A stretch of DNA of 64,000 bases from positions 576,424 through 640,423 of the forward strand of contig NZ_KE159646.1 in assembly GCF_000403355.2 (NCBI RefSeq), in the 5' to 3' direction. Every line of letters begins with the position of its first letter. The stretch's first letter is position 1. The stretch is from Adlercreutzia caecimuris B7. GTDB lineage: Bacteria; Actinomycetota; Coriobacteriia; Coriobacteriales; Eggerthellaceae. The notes beneath the pieces are model-generated. The model was not told where the DNA came from, did no database searches, and saw only the letters and a program-made list of their open reading frames with translations. Shown here piece after piece: positions 33,801 through 42,315 of this stretch. The translations under genes and the position numbers were made by a program.

Positions 33801-35735
33801 ATGGAACTCAGTCTCGGACTGCTCGGCTTCCTCATCGTGTTCCCCCTCGTCGTTGCCGCCGTGCTCCTTGTGGTGCGGCAGGAGGCTCCGCGGCGCGTCG
33901 TCGTCATCGCGGCGGCCGTCGTCATCGCGCTCGCCTCGGTGGCGCTGGTGATTATGAACCTGGGGGCGTCCACGACTCTGTTCGAATTCCAGAGCGAGGC
34001 GCTCGACTTCGTCTGCACGGGCGTGTCGGCGGCCATCGCTGCGGTCGTCATCGGCTTCGCCGTGCGCTACAAGAACCTGTGGGCCGCCGTGCTCGCCGCC
34101 GTGCAGATCGCCGGCACGCTTGTCCTGGAGTTCGTGTTCGCCCACGAGATCGAGGTGCCCTACGGGCTGTACTTCGACTCCCTGTCGCTTCTGATGACCC
34201 TCATCATCGGCGTGGTGGGCAGCGGCATCTGCGTGTACGCCCTCGGCTACATGGAGGACTTCCAGGCCCACGAGCCCGAGGGCGCGCCGGACCGCCGGCC
34301 GCTGTTCTTCGCGCTCATGTTCGCATTCCTCTCGGCCATGTACGTCATCGTGTTCGCGAACAACATGGAGTGGATGTTCACCGGCTGGGAGGTCACCACG
34401 GTGTGCTCCTTCCTGCTCATCGGCTACACCCGCACCGACGAGGCCATCGCCAACGCCTTCCGCCAGATCATCATGAACCTGGCCGGCGGCCTGGGCTTTT
34501 TGGTGGCGCTGTACTCCTGCGCGATCACCGTGGGCACGTTCTCGTTTTTGGACTTCCTCGTCATCGGCGCCAACAACCCGGCGCTCGTGACCCTGGCCGC
34601 CTGCGCCCTGGCCTTCGCCGGCATCACGAAGGCGGCGCAGATGCCCTTCCAGACCTGGCTTCTGGGCGCGATGGTGGCCCCCACCCCCACGAGCGCCCTT
34701 CTGCATTCGTCCACCATGGTGAAGGCCGGCGTGTTTCTGCTCGTGAAGCTTGCGCCCATCTTCCACGTGGCGCCCGCCCCCTCGGTGATGGTCATGCTCG
34801 TAGGCGGCATCACCTTCGCGCTCTGCTCGTTCATGGCCGTCTCGCAGTCCAACGCCAAGCGGGTGCTTGCCTACTCCACCATCGCCAACCTCGGCCTCAT
34901 CTGCGCCTGCGCCGGCGTGGGGACGCCGGAGGCGGTGTGGGCGGCGAGCTTCCTCATCCTGTTCCACGCCGTCGCGAAGTCGCTGCTGTTCCTGTGCGTC
35001 GGCACCGCCGAGCACCACATCGGCAGCCGCGACATCGAGGACATGGACCTCTTGTTCGACCGCATGCCGCGCCTGGCTCGCTTCATGATGCTCGGCATCA
35101 TGTGCATGTTCATCGCGCCCTTCGGCATGCTCATGGCCAAGTGGGCCACGCTCGTGTCCTTCGTCGACTCGGGCCAGGTGGCCCTCGTCGTCATCCTGGC
35201 CTTCGGCAGCGCGGCCACGTTCATGTTCTGGGCCAAGTGGCTCGGCAAGCTCGCGGGCATCGCGGGCGAGCCCGAGAACGTGGAGGCGACCGTGAAGCCC
35301 ACCGAGTGGGCGTCGCTTTTGCTCATGGCCTGCCTGCTCGTGCTGGGCTGCGTTTTCCTGCCCGTCGTCTCCGCGGCGCTGGTGGAGCCCTACATCGCCT
35401 CGGTGTACGGCGTGCCCGGCCAGGACATCGCCACGGACAACCTGTGGCTCGCCTCCATCTGCACCGTCGTCGTGGTGCTCGTTCTGTTCGCGGGCGTGGG
35501 CGCCCGGCAGAGGGGGCGGCGCGTGGACGTGTACCTCGCGGGTGTGAGCCGCGACGGGGAGGCGCGCTCCTTCCAGAACGCGCTGTCCGGCACGGCCGAG
35601 GCCAGCGCGCGCAACTGGTACATGGAATCGATCTTCGGCGAGGCGCGCATCGCCCCGGTGGGCGTGGTGTTCAACGCGCTCATCATCGTGGCCGCTTTCG
35701 CTGTGTCCTTCGTCGCAACCCCGATCGTCTTCTAG
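33801..35735 (+). CDS. echA: Ech hydrogenase subunit A (NuoL/antiporter-like)
   Basis: 644 residues, largely hydrophobic. Ion-translocating membrane subunit of a group 4 [NiFe] hydrogenase, homologous to NuoL and Mrp antiporters. Family blocks include WEVTTVCSFLLIGY, GITKAAQMPFQTWLLGAM, PTPTSALLHSSTMVKAG and YSTIANLG, with the conserved membrane lysines and histidine. AAGGAGG precedes the ATG. First gene of a six-gene operon whose order matches echABCDEF of Methanosarcina. Confidence 0.93.
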   Translation: MELSLGLLGFLIVFPLVVAAVLLVVRQEAPRRVVVIAAAVVIALASVALVIMNLGASTTLFEFQSEALDFVCTGVSAAIAAVVIGFAVRYKNLWAAVLAAVQIAGTLVLEFVFAHEIEVPYGLYFDSLSLLMTLIIGVVGSGICVYALGYMEDFQAHEPEGAPDRRPLFFALMFAFLSAMYVIVFANNMEWMFTGWEVTTVCSFLLIGYTRTDEAIANAFRQIIMNLAGGLGFLVALYSCAITVGTFSFLDFLVIGANNPALVTLAACALAFAGITKAAQMPFQTWLLGAMVAPTPTSALLHSSTMVKAGVFLLVKLAPIFHVAPAPSVMVMLVGGITFALCSFMAVSQSNAKRVLAYSTIANLGLICACAGVGTPEAVWAASFLILFHAVAKSLLFLCVGTAEHHIGSRDIEDMDLLFDRMPRLARFMMLGIMCMFIAPFGMLMAKWATLVSFVDSGQVALVVILAFGSAATFMFWAKWLGKLAGIAGEPENVEATVKPTEWASLLLMACLLVLGCVFLPVVSAALVEPYIASVYGVPGQDIATDNLWLASICTVVVVLVLFAGVGARQRGRRVDVYLAGVSRDGEARSFQNALSGTAEASARNWYMESIFGEARIAPVGVVFNALIIVAAFAVSFVATPIVF

Positions 35736-35748
35736 AAAGGAGCGCGCG

Positions 35749-36618
35749 ATGTCCCTGATTACGACGCTTGTCGGCACCCTCCTGTTCGCGGTCCTGGGCC
35801 CCGTCGTCGGCTGCCTCCTGGCCGGCCTCGACCGCATCGTCTCGGCCCGCATGCAGGGCCGCGTGGGCCCGCCGCTTCTGCAGCCCTACTACGACGTGCG
35901 CAAGCTCTTCGAGAAGGAGCGCGCCAGCGTGAACTCCGCGGAGCGCGTCTACGTGGCGGCGGCGCTCCTGTTCGCGCTTATCGCCGGCGGCGTGTTCTTC
36001 TCCGGCGGCAACCTGCTTCTGTGCGTGTTCGTCATCACGCTGTCGAGCCTGTTCTTCATCATGGCCGCCTACTCCACCCGCAGCCCCTACGCCGAGGTGG
36101 GCGCCGCCCGCGAGACGCTGCAGGTGATGTGCTACGAGCCCATGGTGCTGCTCATGGCCGTGGCCTTCTTCCAGGCCACGGGCTCCTTCGACGTGGCGGC
36201 CGTGCTGGACATGCCGCACCCCGTCGTCTGCACCATCGGGCTGGTGTTCCTCGGCGTGCTGTTCATCCTCACCATCAAGCTGCGCAAGTCGCCCTTTGAC
36301 CTGGCGCTGTCCCACCACGCCCACCAGGAGATCGTCCGCGGCGTGACCACCGAGATGAGCGGCCCCACCCTGGGGCTGGTGGAGATCATGCACTGGTGCG
36401 AGAACGTGCTGTTCATGGGCTGGATCGCGATGTTCTTCGTGTGGGGCAGCCCCCTCTCCGCGATCGCGGTGGTCGCCGTGGTGGCGCTCGTGTACTTCCT
36501 GGAGATCTGGATCGACAACAACTTCGCCCGCGTGAAGTGGCAGTTCATGTTCAAGTCGGCGTGGCTCGTGGCCCTCGTGGCCGGCGGCGTGAACATCGCG
36601 CTGCTCGCGTTTCTGTAA
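35749..36618 (+). CDS. echB: Ech hydrogenase subunit B (NuoH-like)
   Basis: 289 residues, about eight membrane segments. NuoH-type subunit linking the hydrogenase arm to the ion-pumping subunit. The motif RMQGRVGPPLLQPYYD followed by RKLFEKE is the NuoH/HycD signature, and the loop SPYAEVGAARETLQVMCYEP is typical. AAAGGAG lies ahead of the ATG; 13 bases after echA. Confidence 0.94.
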   Translation: MSLITTLVGTLLFAVLGPVVGCLLAGLDRIVSARMQGRVGPPLLQPYYDVRKLFEKERASVNSAERVYVAAALLFALIAGGVFFSGGNLLLCVFVITLSSLFFIMAAYSTRSPYAEVGAARETLQVMCYEPMVLLMAVAFFQATGSFDVAAVLDMPHPVVCTIGLVFLGVLFILTIKLRKSPFDLALSHHAHQEIVRGVTTEMSGPTLGLVEIMHWCENVLFMGWIAMFFVWGSPLSAIAVVAVVALVYFLEIWIDNNFARVKWQFMFKSAWLVALVAGGVNIALLAFL

Positions 36619-36630
36619 GGAGGGACGAAA

Positions 36631-37074
36631 ATGGCATTCGCATCGAAATCGCCCTGGGTCATCCACTACGACGGTTCCAGCTGCAACGGCTGCGACATCG
36701 AGGTGCTGGCCACGCTCTGCCCTGGATTCGACGGCGAGCGGTTCGGCGTCATCAACACCGGCAACCCCAAGCACGCCGACATCTTCCTCGTCACCGGCAG
36801 CGTGAACGAGCAGAACATCGGCGTGGTGCGTGAGATCTACGAGCAGATGCTGGAGCCGAAGGTCGTCGTGGCCTGCGGCATCTGCGCCTGCTCGGGAGGG
36901 GTGTTCCACGACTGCTACAACGTCGTCGGCGGCGTTGACAAGGCCATTCCCGTGGATGTGTACGCCCCGGGCTGCGCCGTGCGCCCCGAGCAGCTCATCG
37001 ACGCCATCGTGGCCGGCGTGGCCAAACTCGACGAGAAGTCGGCGGCGATGAAGGCCGCCCGGAAGGGAGCGTGA
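36631..37074 (+). CDS. echC: Ech hydrogenase subunit C (small subunit, proximal Fe-S cluster)
   Basis: 147 residues, NuoB-like. Carries the proximal [4Fe-4S] ligands: Cys18 and Cys21 (SSCNGCDIE), cysteines at 82-87 (ACGICACSGG) and Cys115 (PGCAVRP). It passes electrons between the [NiFe] site of EchE and ferredoxin through EchF. 12 bases after echB, with AAGGAGG upstream. Confidence 0.95.
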   Translation: MAFASKSPWVIHYDGSSCNGCDIEVLATLCPGFDGERFGVINTGNPKHADIFLVTGSVNEQNIGVVREIYEQMLEPKVVVACGICACSGGVFHDCYNVVGGVDKAIPVDVYAPGCAVRPEQLIDAIVAGVAKLDEKSAAMKAARKGA

Positions 37075-37080
37075 GCGCCC

Positions 37081-37671
37081 ATGGACCGATTCAGCCAAGT
37101 GTTCAACGAGGTGCCCCTGGCCGAGGTGCACGATCTGGCCGCCCGCCGCGCCGAGGAGGGCTGGCGCTACGTGCAGATCCTCGCGGTGAACACCGAGGAG
37201 GGCATCGATCTGGTGTACTCCTACATGAAGGACGGCCTGCTGGAGAACGACACGGTCGCGGCCGTGGGCGCCGATGATGCGGTGCCCTCCATCACCGACC
37301 TGTTCCTGGAGGCCTTCGTCTGCGAGAACGAGATCCACGACCTGTACGGCGTGGCCATCGAGAACATCGCCATCGACTTCGGCGGCATGTTCTACCAGCT
37401 GGCCGAGAAGGCCCCCATGACCGTGGTGAGTCCCGAGCAGCTGGCCGCCCGCGAGAAGGCGAAGAAGATCGCCGCCGCCAAGGCCGCCAAGGAGGCCGCG
37501 GCCCAGAAGGAGCAGGCCGCACCGGCCGCTCCTGCCACCGTCGCCGGTCCCACCGAGGAGGAGATCCAGGCCAAGATCGCGGGCCTCGATCCGGAGAAGG
37601 CCGCCAAGGTGCGCGCCGCTCTGGAGGCGAAGGCCAAGAAGGCTGCGGCCGCAGCCGGGAAGGGGGAGTAG
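37081..37671 (+). CDS. echD: Ech hydrogenase subunit D (NuoC-like) with Ala/Lys-rich tail
   Basis: 196 residues. The first ~115 form a NuoC/30-kDa-like domain with EAFVCENEIHDLYGV, which binds the large subunit. The remaining ~80 residues are almost entirely Ala, Lys and Glu with a proline patch (about 140-150), predicted to form a long helix or coiled coil; typical EchD proteins lack such a tail. No metal ligands. 6 bases after echC. Confidence 0.9.
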   Translation: MDRFSQVFNEVPLAEVHDLAARRAEEGWRYVQILAVNTEEGIDLVYSYMKDGLLENDTVAAVGADDAVPSITDLFLEAFVCENEIHDLYGVAIENIAIDFGGMFYQLAEKAPMTVVSPEQLAAREKAKKIAAAKAAKEAAAQKEQAAPAAPATVAGPTEEEIQAKIAGLDPEKAAKVRAALEAKAKKAAAAAGKGE

Positions 37672-37672
37672 C

Positions 37673-38761
37673 ATGGGCAAGGCGACCGTCATTCCCTTCG
37701 GCCCGCAGCACCCCGTGCTGCCGGAGCCTCTGCACCTCGATCTGGTGGTGCAGGACGAGACCGTCGTGGACGTGCTCCCGCAGATCGGGTTCGTGCACCG
37801 CGGCCTGGAGAAGCTCGTGGAGACCCGCGACTACAACCAGTTCATCTACATCGCCGAGCGCATCTGCGGCATCTGCGCCACGGGCCACTCCATCGGCTAC
37901 GCCGAGACGGTGGAGTCGCTCATGGGCGTGGAGATTCCCAAGCGCGCCGAGTACCTGCGCATCATCTGGCACGAGCTGTCCCGCGTGCATTCGCACCTGC
38001 TGTGGCTGGGCCTGGCCGCCGACGCCTTCGGCTTCGAGTCCATGTTCATGCACTGCTGGCGTTTGCGCGAGCGCGTGCTCGACCTGTTCGAGAAGACCAC
38101 CGGCGGCCGCGTGATCCTGTCTGTGGTGAAGGTGGGCGGCGTGGTGCGCGACATCGACGCCACCCAGATGGCCGAGATCATCGCGGTGCTCGATGGGCTG
38201 AAGGACGACTACACCAAGATCATGAACACCCTGCTCACCGACGCCTCGGTGAAGAACCGCACCGTGGGCGTGGGCCACATCTCCACCGAGGATGCCCGCT
38301 CGCTGTCCATGGTGGGTCCCTTCGCCCGTGCCTCCAACCTGCCCTACGACGTGCGCTCCTTCGGCAAGGGGGCCTATGGCGACCTGGCCGACTTCCAGCC
38401 CATCGTGGCCACTGAGGGCGATTGCTACGCCCGCGTGAAGGTGCGCTGCCTGGAGGTGCTCCAATCCATCGAGATCATCAAGGAGCTGGCGGCGAAGATC
38501 CCCGCCGGCGATATCGAGGTGGCCGTGAAGGGCGCCCCGGCCGACGGGGCCCAGGCCTCCAACGTGCTGGAGCAGCCCCGCGGCGAGTGCTACTACTACG
38601 CCCGCGGCAACGGCTCGAAGAACCTCGAGCGCATGCGCATCCGCACGCCAACCTCGCAGAACCTCGCCGGCATGACCGTGGCGCTCAAGGGATGCGACCT
38701 GGCCGACGTGAACATGATCATCCTGACCATCGACCCCTGCATCAGCTGCACGGAAAGGTAG
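37673..38761 (+). CDS. echE: Ech hydrogenase subunit E (catalytic [NiFe] large subunit)
   Basis: 362 residues. The nickel ligands are intact: Cys65 and Cys68 (RICGICATGHS) and Cys356 and Cys359 (DPCISCTER). The protein ends at the arginine of the second motif, so no C-terminal propeptide exists to be cleaved during maturation, unlike HycE-type enzymes. Group 4e (Ech) assignment rests on the six-gene context. GGGGGAG precedes the ATG, one base after the echD stop. No hyp maturation genes are in the window. Confidence 0.95.
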   Translation: MGKATVIPFGPQHPVLPEPLHLDLVVQDETVVDVLPQIGFVHRGLEKLVETRDYNQFIYIAERICGICATGHSIGYAETVESLMGVEIPKRAEYLRIIWHELSRVHSHLLWLGLAADAFGFESMFMHCWRLRERVLDLFEKTTGGRVILSVVKVGGVVRDIDATQMAEIIAVLDGLKDDYTKIMNTLLTDASVKNRTVGVGHISTEDARSLSMVGPFARASNLPYDVRSFGKGAYGDLADFQPIVATEGDCYARVKVRCLEVLQSIEIIKELAAKIPAGDIEVAVKGAPADGAQASNVLEQPRGECYYYARGNGSKNLERMRIRTPTSQNLAGMTVALKGCDLADVNMIILTIDPCISCTER

Positions 38762-38767
38762 GCCGCC

Positions 38768-39118
38768 ATGGGAAGCTTCAAACTGGGGGGCATGACCCTC
38801 GGATCGCTGTTCAAGAAGCCCGAGACCTTGCTGTACCCCGCCGAGCAGAAGTCGGCTCCGGCCGGGCTGAAGGGCCATATCGAAAACGACGCGTCCCTGT
38901 GCATCCTGTGCGGTATCTGCGCCAAAGCCTGCCCAGCCGACGCCATCGTCGTAGAGAAGAAGGAGCGCACCTGGGCCATCGACCCGTTCCGCTGCGTCCA
39001 GTGCAGCAGCTGCGTGCGCGCCTGCCCCAAAGCCTGCTTGCATATGCTGCCGACCTATACCCCCATCGCCACAGCGCAGTCGTGCACGGTGGTGGAGGTG
39101 CCCGATCCGAAGGCCTAG
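38768..39118 (+). CDS. echF: Ech hydrogenase subunit F (2x[4Fe-4S], NuoI-like)
   Basis: 116 residues with two ferredoxin motifs: Cys45-48-51-55 and Cys76-79-82-86. This is the polyferredoxin subunit that takes electrons from soluble ferredoxin. Last gene of the operon, 6 bases after echE; a GATCGCCC hairpin follows at 39119-39145. Confidence 0.94.
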   Translation: MGSFKLGGMTLGSLFKKPETLLYPAEQKSAPAGLKGHIENDASLCILCGICAKACPADAIVVEKKERTWAIDPFRCVQCSSCVRACPKACLHMLPTYTPIATAQSCTVVEVPDPKA

Positions 39119-39145
39119 GATCGCCCGCCTGCCAGAGGGGCGATC
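39119..39145 (+). terminator. Hairpin after echF
   Basis: GATCGCCC (39119-39126) pairs with GGGCGATC (39138-39145) directly after the echF stop. No T-run follows, so it is a weak candidate. Confidence 0.45.
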
Positions 39146-39231
39146 GGCGCTTCTCCGTCTGGCTTCGCGAGCGTCGCTTTTCGGTGACGGAATCGTAAGG
39201 TGAACGCTGCGTTAAGTTTCATGGGAAAGCG

Positions 39232-39258
39232 TTGAGCGGGGCATCCTTCTGGTAGAAT
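39232..39258 (+). promoter_or_regulatory. Predicted pgsA promoter
   Basis: TTGAGC (39232-39237) and TAGAAT (39253-39258) separated by 15 bases, somewhat short, 72 bases before the pgsA start. Confidence 0.45.
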
Positions 39259-39276
39259 TGAAAGAGCTGGCATGAC

Positions 39277-39308
39277 AGTCCGGACTCCGCGAGGGGTCCG
39301 GACTTTTT
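39277..39308 (+). terminator. Terminator-like hairpin in the pgsA leader
   Basis: AGTCCGGAC (39277-39285) pairs with GTCCGGACT (39296-39304), followed by TTTTT: a textbook intrinsic terminator placed between the predicted promoter and the pgsA start codon. It may attenuate pgsA or end a small leader RNA. Confidence 0.65.
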
Positions 39309-39329
39309 GAGAAGAGGAAGTGCATCGCG

Positions 39330-39998
39330 ATGGTCGATACCGCGGATCGTACGACGAGGGAGTCCGAAGAGGCGTCTCGCGCTATTTTCACGCTGGCCAA
39401 CGTTGTGTCCTTTGTGCGCCTGCTCATGGTGCCCCTCTATCTGTTTCTGCTGATGAACGGGCAGAACCTGGCCGCCACCCTGGTATTTGCCACGGCTGCG
39501 GCAACCGATTTCCTCGACGGGCAGATCGCTCGGCGCACCCACACGGTTTCGAAGCTGGGCCAGCTGCTCGATCCGGCCGTCGACCGCGTTCTCATGGTCA
39601 CGGGCGTTCTCGGCGTGTTCCTCGTGGGGCGCATTCCCCTCTGGGTCATCGTCGTGGTGATCGTGAGGGATGCCTATCTACTCATCGGCGGTGCCTGCCT
39701 CCTCTCTCGCCATCGTATCCGCATACCGGTTGTCTATCCCGGCAAGTTCGCCACCACCTTTCTGTTCATCGGGTTTTCGGGCCTGCTGCTGAACTGGCCG
39801 CTTGTTCCGGGGCTCGGCTGGTGCGATGCATCGTGGCTGCCCGGCTTCAACGGCGCGCCGGTCTCCTGGGGCATTTGGTTCATCTACGCCGGGCTCGTGC
39901 TCTCCCTCGGCGTGACTGCGTACTACTCGGTCTGTGCGGCGCGTCAGCTGAAGGAGGCGCTTGCTCGAGAGAGGCTCGAGGGCCATGGTGCCGCGTAG
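39330..39998 (+). CDS. pgsA: CDP-alcohol phosphatidyltransferase (PgsA-like)
   Basis: Probable CDP-diacylglycerol--glycerol-3-phosphate phosphatidyltransferase, which makes phosphatidylglycerophosphate in the membrane. 222 residues, about five to six hydrophobic segments. The family motif DxxDGxxARx8GxxxDxxxD is intact (DFLDGQIARR...GQLLDPAVDR). The opening TLANVVSFVRLLMVP block is typical. The end overlaps the next gene by 14 bases. Other CDP-alcohol transferases (cardiolipin synthase type) cannot be excluded. Confidence 0.85.
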   Translation: MVDTADRTTRESEEASRAIFTLANVVSFVRLLMVPLYLFLLMNGQNLAATLVFATAAATDFLDGQIARRTHTVSKLGQLLDPAVDRVLMVTGVLGVFLVGRIPLWVIVVVIVRDAYLLIGGACLLSRHRIRIPVVYPGKFATTFLFIGFSGLLLNWPLVPGLGWCDASWLPGFNGAPVSWGIWFIYAGLVLSLGVTAYYSVCAARQLKEALARERLEGHGAA

Positions 39999-42315
39999 CG
40001 GGGCCTCGGGAGGCGACAGGCCCCCGACATCGCGGCCGGCGGCGGGAACGTCCCGATCGCCCCTGCAGATGCCGTCGGTTCGCGACGGGCGCAGCCGCCC
40101 CTCTCCAGCTGGCCGCCGTCCGGTGTCCGGCCCGTCGCCCGACTCCCGTCGGCGCACCGACCCGCACGGCCGGTCCCGGGTGAGTCGCCCGCACGGGTCG
40201 GCAAGACCGGCCCCGCGCACAGCGCAGGGCCGCTTTTCGGAACCGTCGACCCGGGCCGACCGGGGTGCGGCGCGGACGGCGTCTTCCCGCCTGCGGCATA
40301 CCGGCGCCTCCCACGGCGCGGCCCCGTATGCCGCCCCGCACATCCAGGCGTCTCCTCTTGCCGCTTCCAGGCGGCCGCCCTTCGCCGTCATCGTGTTCGT
40401 CGTCGTCGCACTGCTCGCCGCTGCAGTGTTCGGCATCGACCAGATTGTGAACGGATCTCGTATCTACCAGGGAGTTTCCGTGGGATCGGTCGATGTGTCC
40501 GGCATGACCGCCGACGAGGCTCGCAGCGCGGTGGCCGCAGCCTACGGCGACAGGCTTTCCGGTGCGCGCGGTTACATCTTCGCGAGCGAGGAGGCGCGCG
40601 GGACCGTTGACGTGGACACCGAGCTGGCCGAGCAGGCGGCCCAGGCCGAGCAGCTCTCCGTCGAGGAGGCGCGGGCCGATAAGAAGCTCTGGGTAGCTGA
40701 GGCCGGCGCCCTGGGCGCCCGCATCCCGGTGAGCGAGCTGGTGGACGAGGCCTTTGCCGTGGGCCGGGCGACCGGCCCGGGTGGCCGCCTCCAGGCTGCG
40801 ACCGGCGGCGTGAACGTGCCAGTTCGGCTCTCCTTCGACGACGAGGCGGTGGAGGCCCTGGCCTCCGACATCGACGAGAGCATCGGTCGGCCCCGCCAGG
40901 ACTGGGATATCGAGGTGGACGACGAGGGCCGGGCGAGCCTGGTCGAGGGCCATGACGGCACCATTGTCGATCGGACCGAGCTCACCGCGCTGCTGACTCA
41001 GGGGTTTCTCGGCGGCGATTCGAGCGGCTTCAGCTTCGTGGCCGAGGCTGGCTACGCCCCCTTGCGCATCGACGAGGGGGCGGCGGAGAGGACGCGGGCG
41101 GCGGTGCAGGCCGTGCTCGACGAGGGCATCGCGTTTACATTCGAAGGGGACACCTGGCAGCTTTCCGGGCGCGATATCGCGCCTTGGATCGCAACGGACG
41201 TGGAAGCAGCGGGGGAGGGGTTCTACCTTGCGCCCCATCTCGATGACGCGCGGGCCCGGGCCGATATCGCCCAGATGATCCGCGATGCGGGCTTCGCCAC
41301 GGCGGTAACGGTTTCCTTCGAGGTCGCCGAGGGCGAAGTGTGGGTGTCGGCGGCCTCGGGCTCCCGCTACCCGCTCGTCGCCGACGCTCTGGCCGATGCC
41401 GACGAGATGCTGTTCGGCTCGTTTGACGGCGGAGGCTCTTTCTCGCCGCCGGCTTCTCCCTCGGTGGAGATCGGCTGGGGCGCCGCACCGGAGCGCACCA
41501 CCTTCGACGAGGCGATCCAGTGCGGTCTGATCGGAGAGATTTCCTCGTTTACCACCGAGTACAACGACGGGGCCGGCGCGGCGAGCCGCCGCCACAACAT
41601 CCACCGCGCCGCCGACCTGCTCACCGACTCGGTGGCCGCCGCCCAGGGCGGCCAGTGGTCCTTCAACGCGGTGATGGGGGAGGCCAATGAGGGCAACGGC
41701 TTTCAGGCCGCCCACGCCATCGTGAACGGCGAGTACGAGGACGCCATCGGCGGGGGCATCTGCCAGGTGGCCACCACGGTGTTCAACGCCGTCTTCGAGG
41801 CGGGCTATCCCGTGACCGAGCGGCGAAACCACTCCCTGTACATTTCCAGCTATCCCACGGGCCGCGATGCGGCGATCGCGTATCCTGATCTTGATCTTAC
41901 GTGGGTAAACGATGGAACATCCGATGTGCTTTTGCGAACCCGCTATACCGACTCGTCGTTGACGGTTACGCTGTACGGGGTCGATCCGGGCTACGTGGTT
42001 GCATCGCAGACCGGTGAGTGGACCGAGGGCGATCCCTTCGGGAAGCGGGTCGTGATCGATGAGAACGAGCCCGAGGGCACGCGCTACGTGAAGACCGCCG
42101 GTGCCGACGGGCGTTGCGTGACCGTGCACCGCACCGTGCGCGACCGGGCCGGCACGGTGCTTCACGAGGAGGATTTCGCATCGAGCTACGCGCCTATCGA
42201 CGAGGTGACCGTCGTGGGCCCCCATACGCCGACGGCCGAAGAGGAAGAAGCAGATGAGGGGAGCGAGAGCCCCGGAACGGATAAGGAGGATGCCCGTGTT
42301 TCAACCGGAGATTGA
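39985..42315 (+). CDS. VanW-family membrane-anchored cell-wall protein
   Basis: 776 residues from the ATG at 39985; a TTG at 39961 is an alternative. Residues 1-130 are a disordered, Arg/Pro/Ser-rich cytoplasmic region, then one membrane segment (about 133-154), an acidic PG_binding_4-like extracellular region (about 170-480), and a VanW domain (about 503-650) with GGGICQVATTVFNA and YPTGRDAAI. VanW-family proteins are associated with cell-wall modification, biochemical role unresolved. The start overlaps pgsA and the end overlaps paaK1, so all are likely co-transcribed. Confidence 0.86.
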   Translation: MVPRSGASGGDRPPTSRPAAGTSRSPLQMPSVRDGRSRPSPAGRRPVSGPSPDSRRRTDPHGRSRVSRPHGSARPAPRTAQGRFSEPSTRADRGAARTASSRLRHTGASHGAAPYAAPHIQASPLAASRRPPFAVIVFVVVALLAAAVFGIDQIVNGSRIYQGVSVGSVDVSGMTADEARSAVAAAYGDRLSGARGYIFASEEARGTVDVDTELAEQAAQAEQLSVEEARADKKLWVAEAGALGARIPVSELVDEAFAVGRATGPGGRLQAATGGVNVPVRLSFDDEAVEALASDIDESIGRPRQDWDIEVDDEGRASLVEGHDGTIVDRTELTALLTQGFLGGDSSGFSFVAEAGYAPLRIDEGAAERTRAAVQAVLDEGIAFTFEGDTWQLSGRDIAPWIATDVEAAGEGFYLAPHLDDARARADIAQMIRDAGFATAVTVSFEVAEGEVWVSAASGSRYPLVADALADADEMLFGSFDGGGSFSPPASPSVEIGWGAAPERTTFDEAIQCGLIGEISSFTTEYNDGAGAASRRHNIHRAADLLTDSVAAAQGGQWSFNAVMGEANEGNGFQAAHAIVNGEYEDAIGGGICQVATTVFNAVFEAGYPVTERRNHSLYISSYPTGRDAAIAYPDLDLTWVNDGTSDVLLRTRYTDSSLTVTLYGVDPGYVVASQTGEWTEGDPFGKRVVIDENEPEGTRYVKTAGADGRCVTVHRTVRDRAGTVLHEEDFASSYAPIDEVTVVGPHTPTAEEEEADEGSESPGTDKEDARVSTGD

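Noticed and set aside
33708-39043. Long minus-strand frames opposite the ech genes
   Set aside because: They are His/Gly/Asp-rich shadows of the well-conserved ech genes, which carry all the functional motifs.
42290-42295. ATG at 42290 as the paaK1 start
   Set aside because: The AAGGAGG ends directly before it, leaving no spacer; the GTG six bases further on is correctly spaced.
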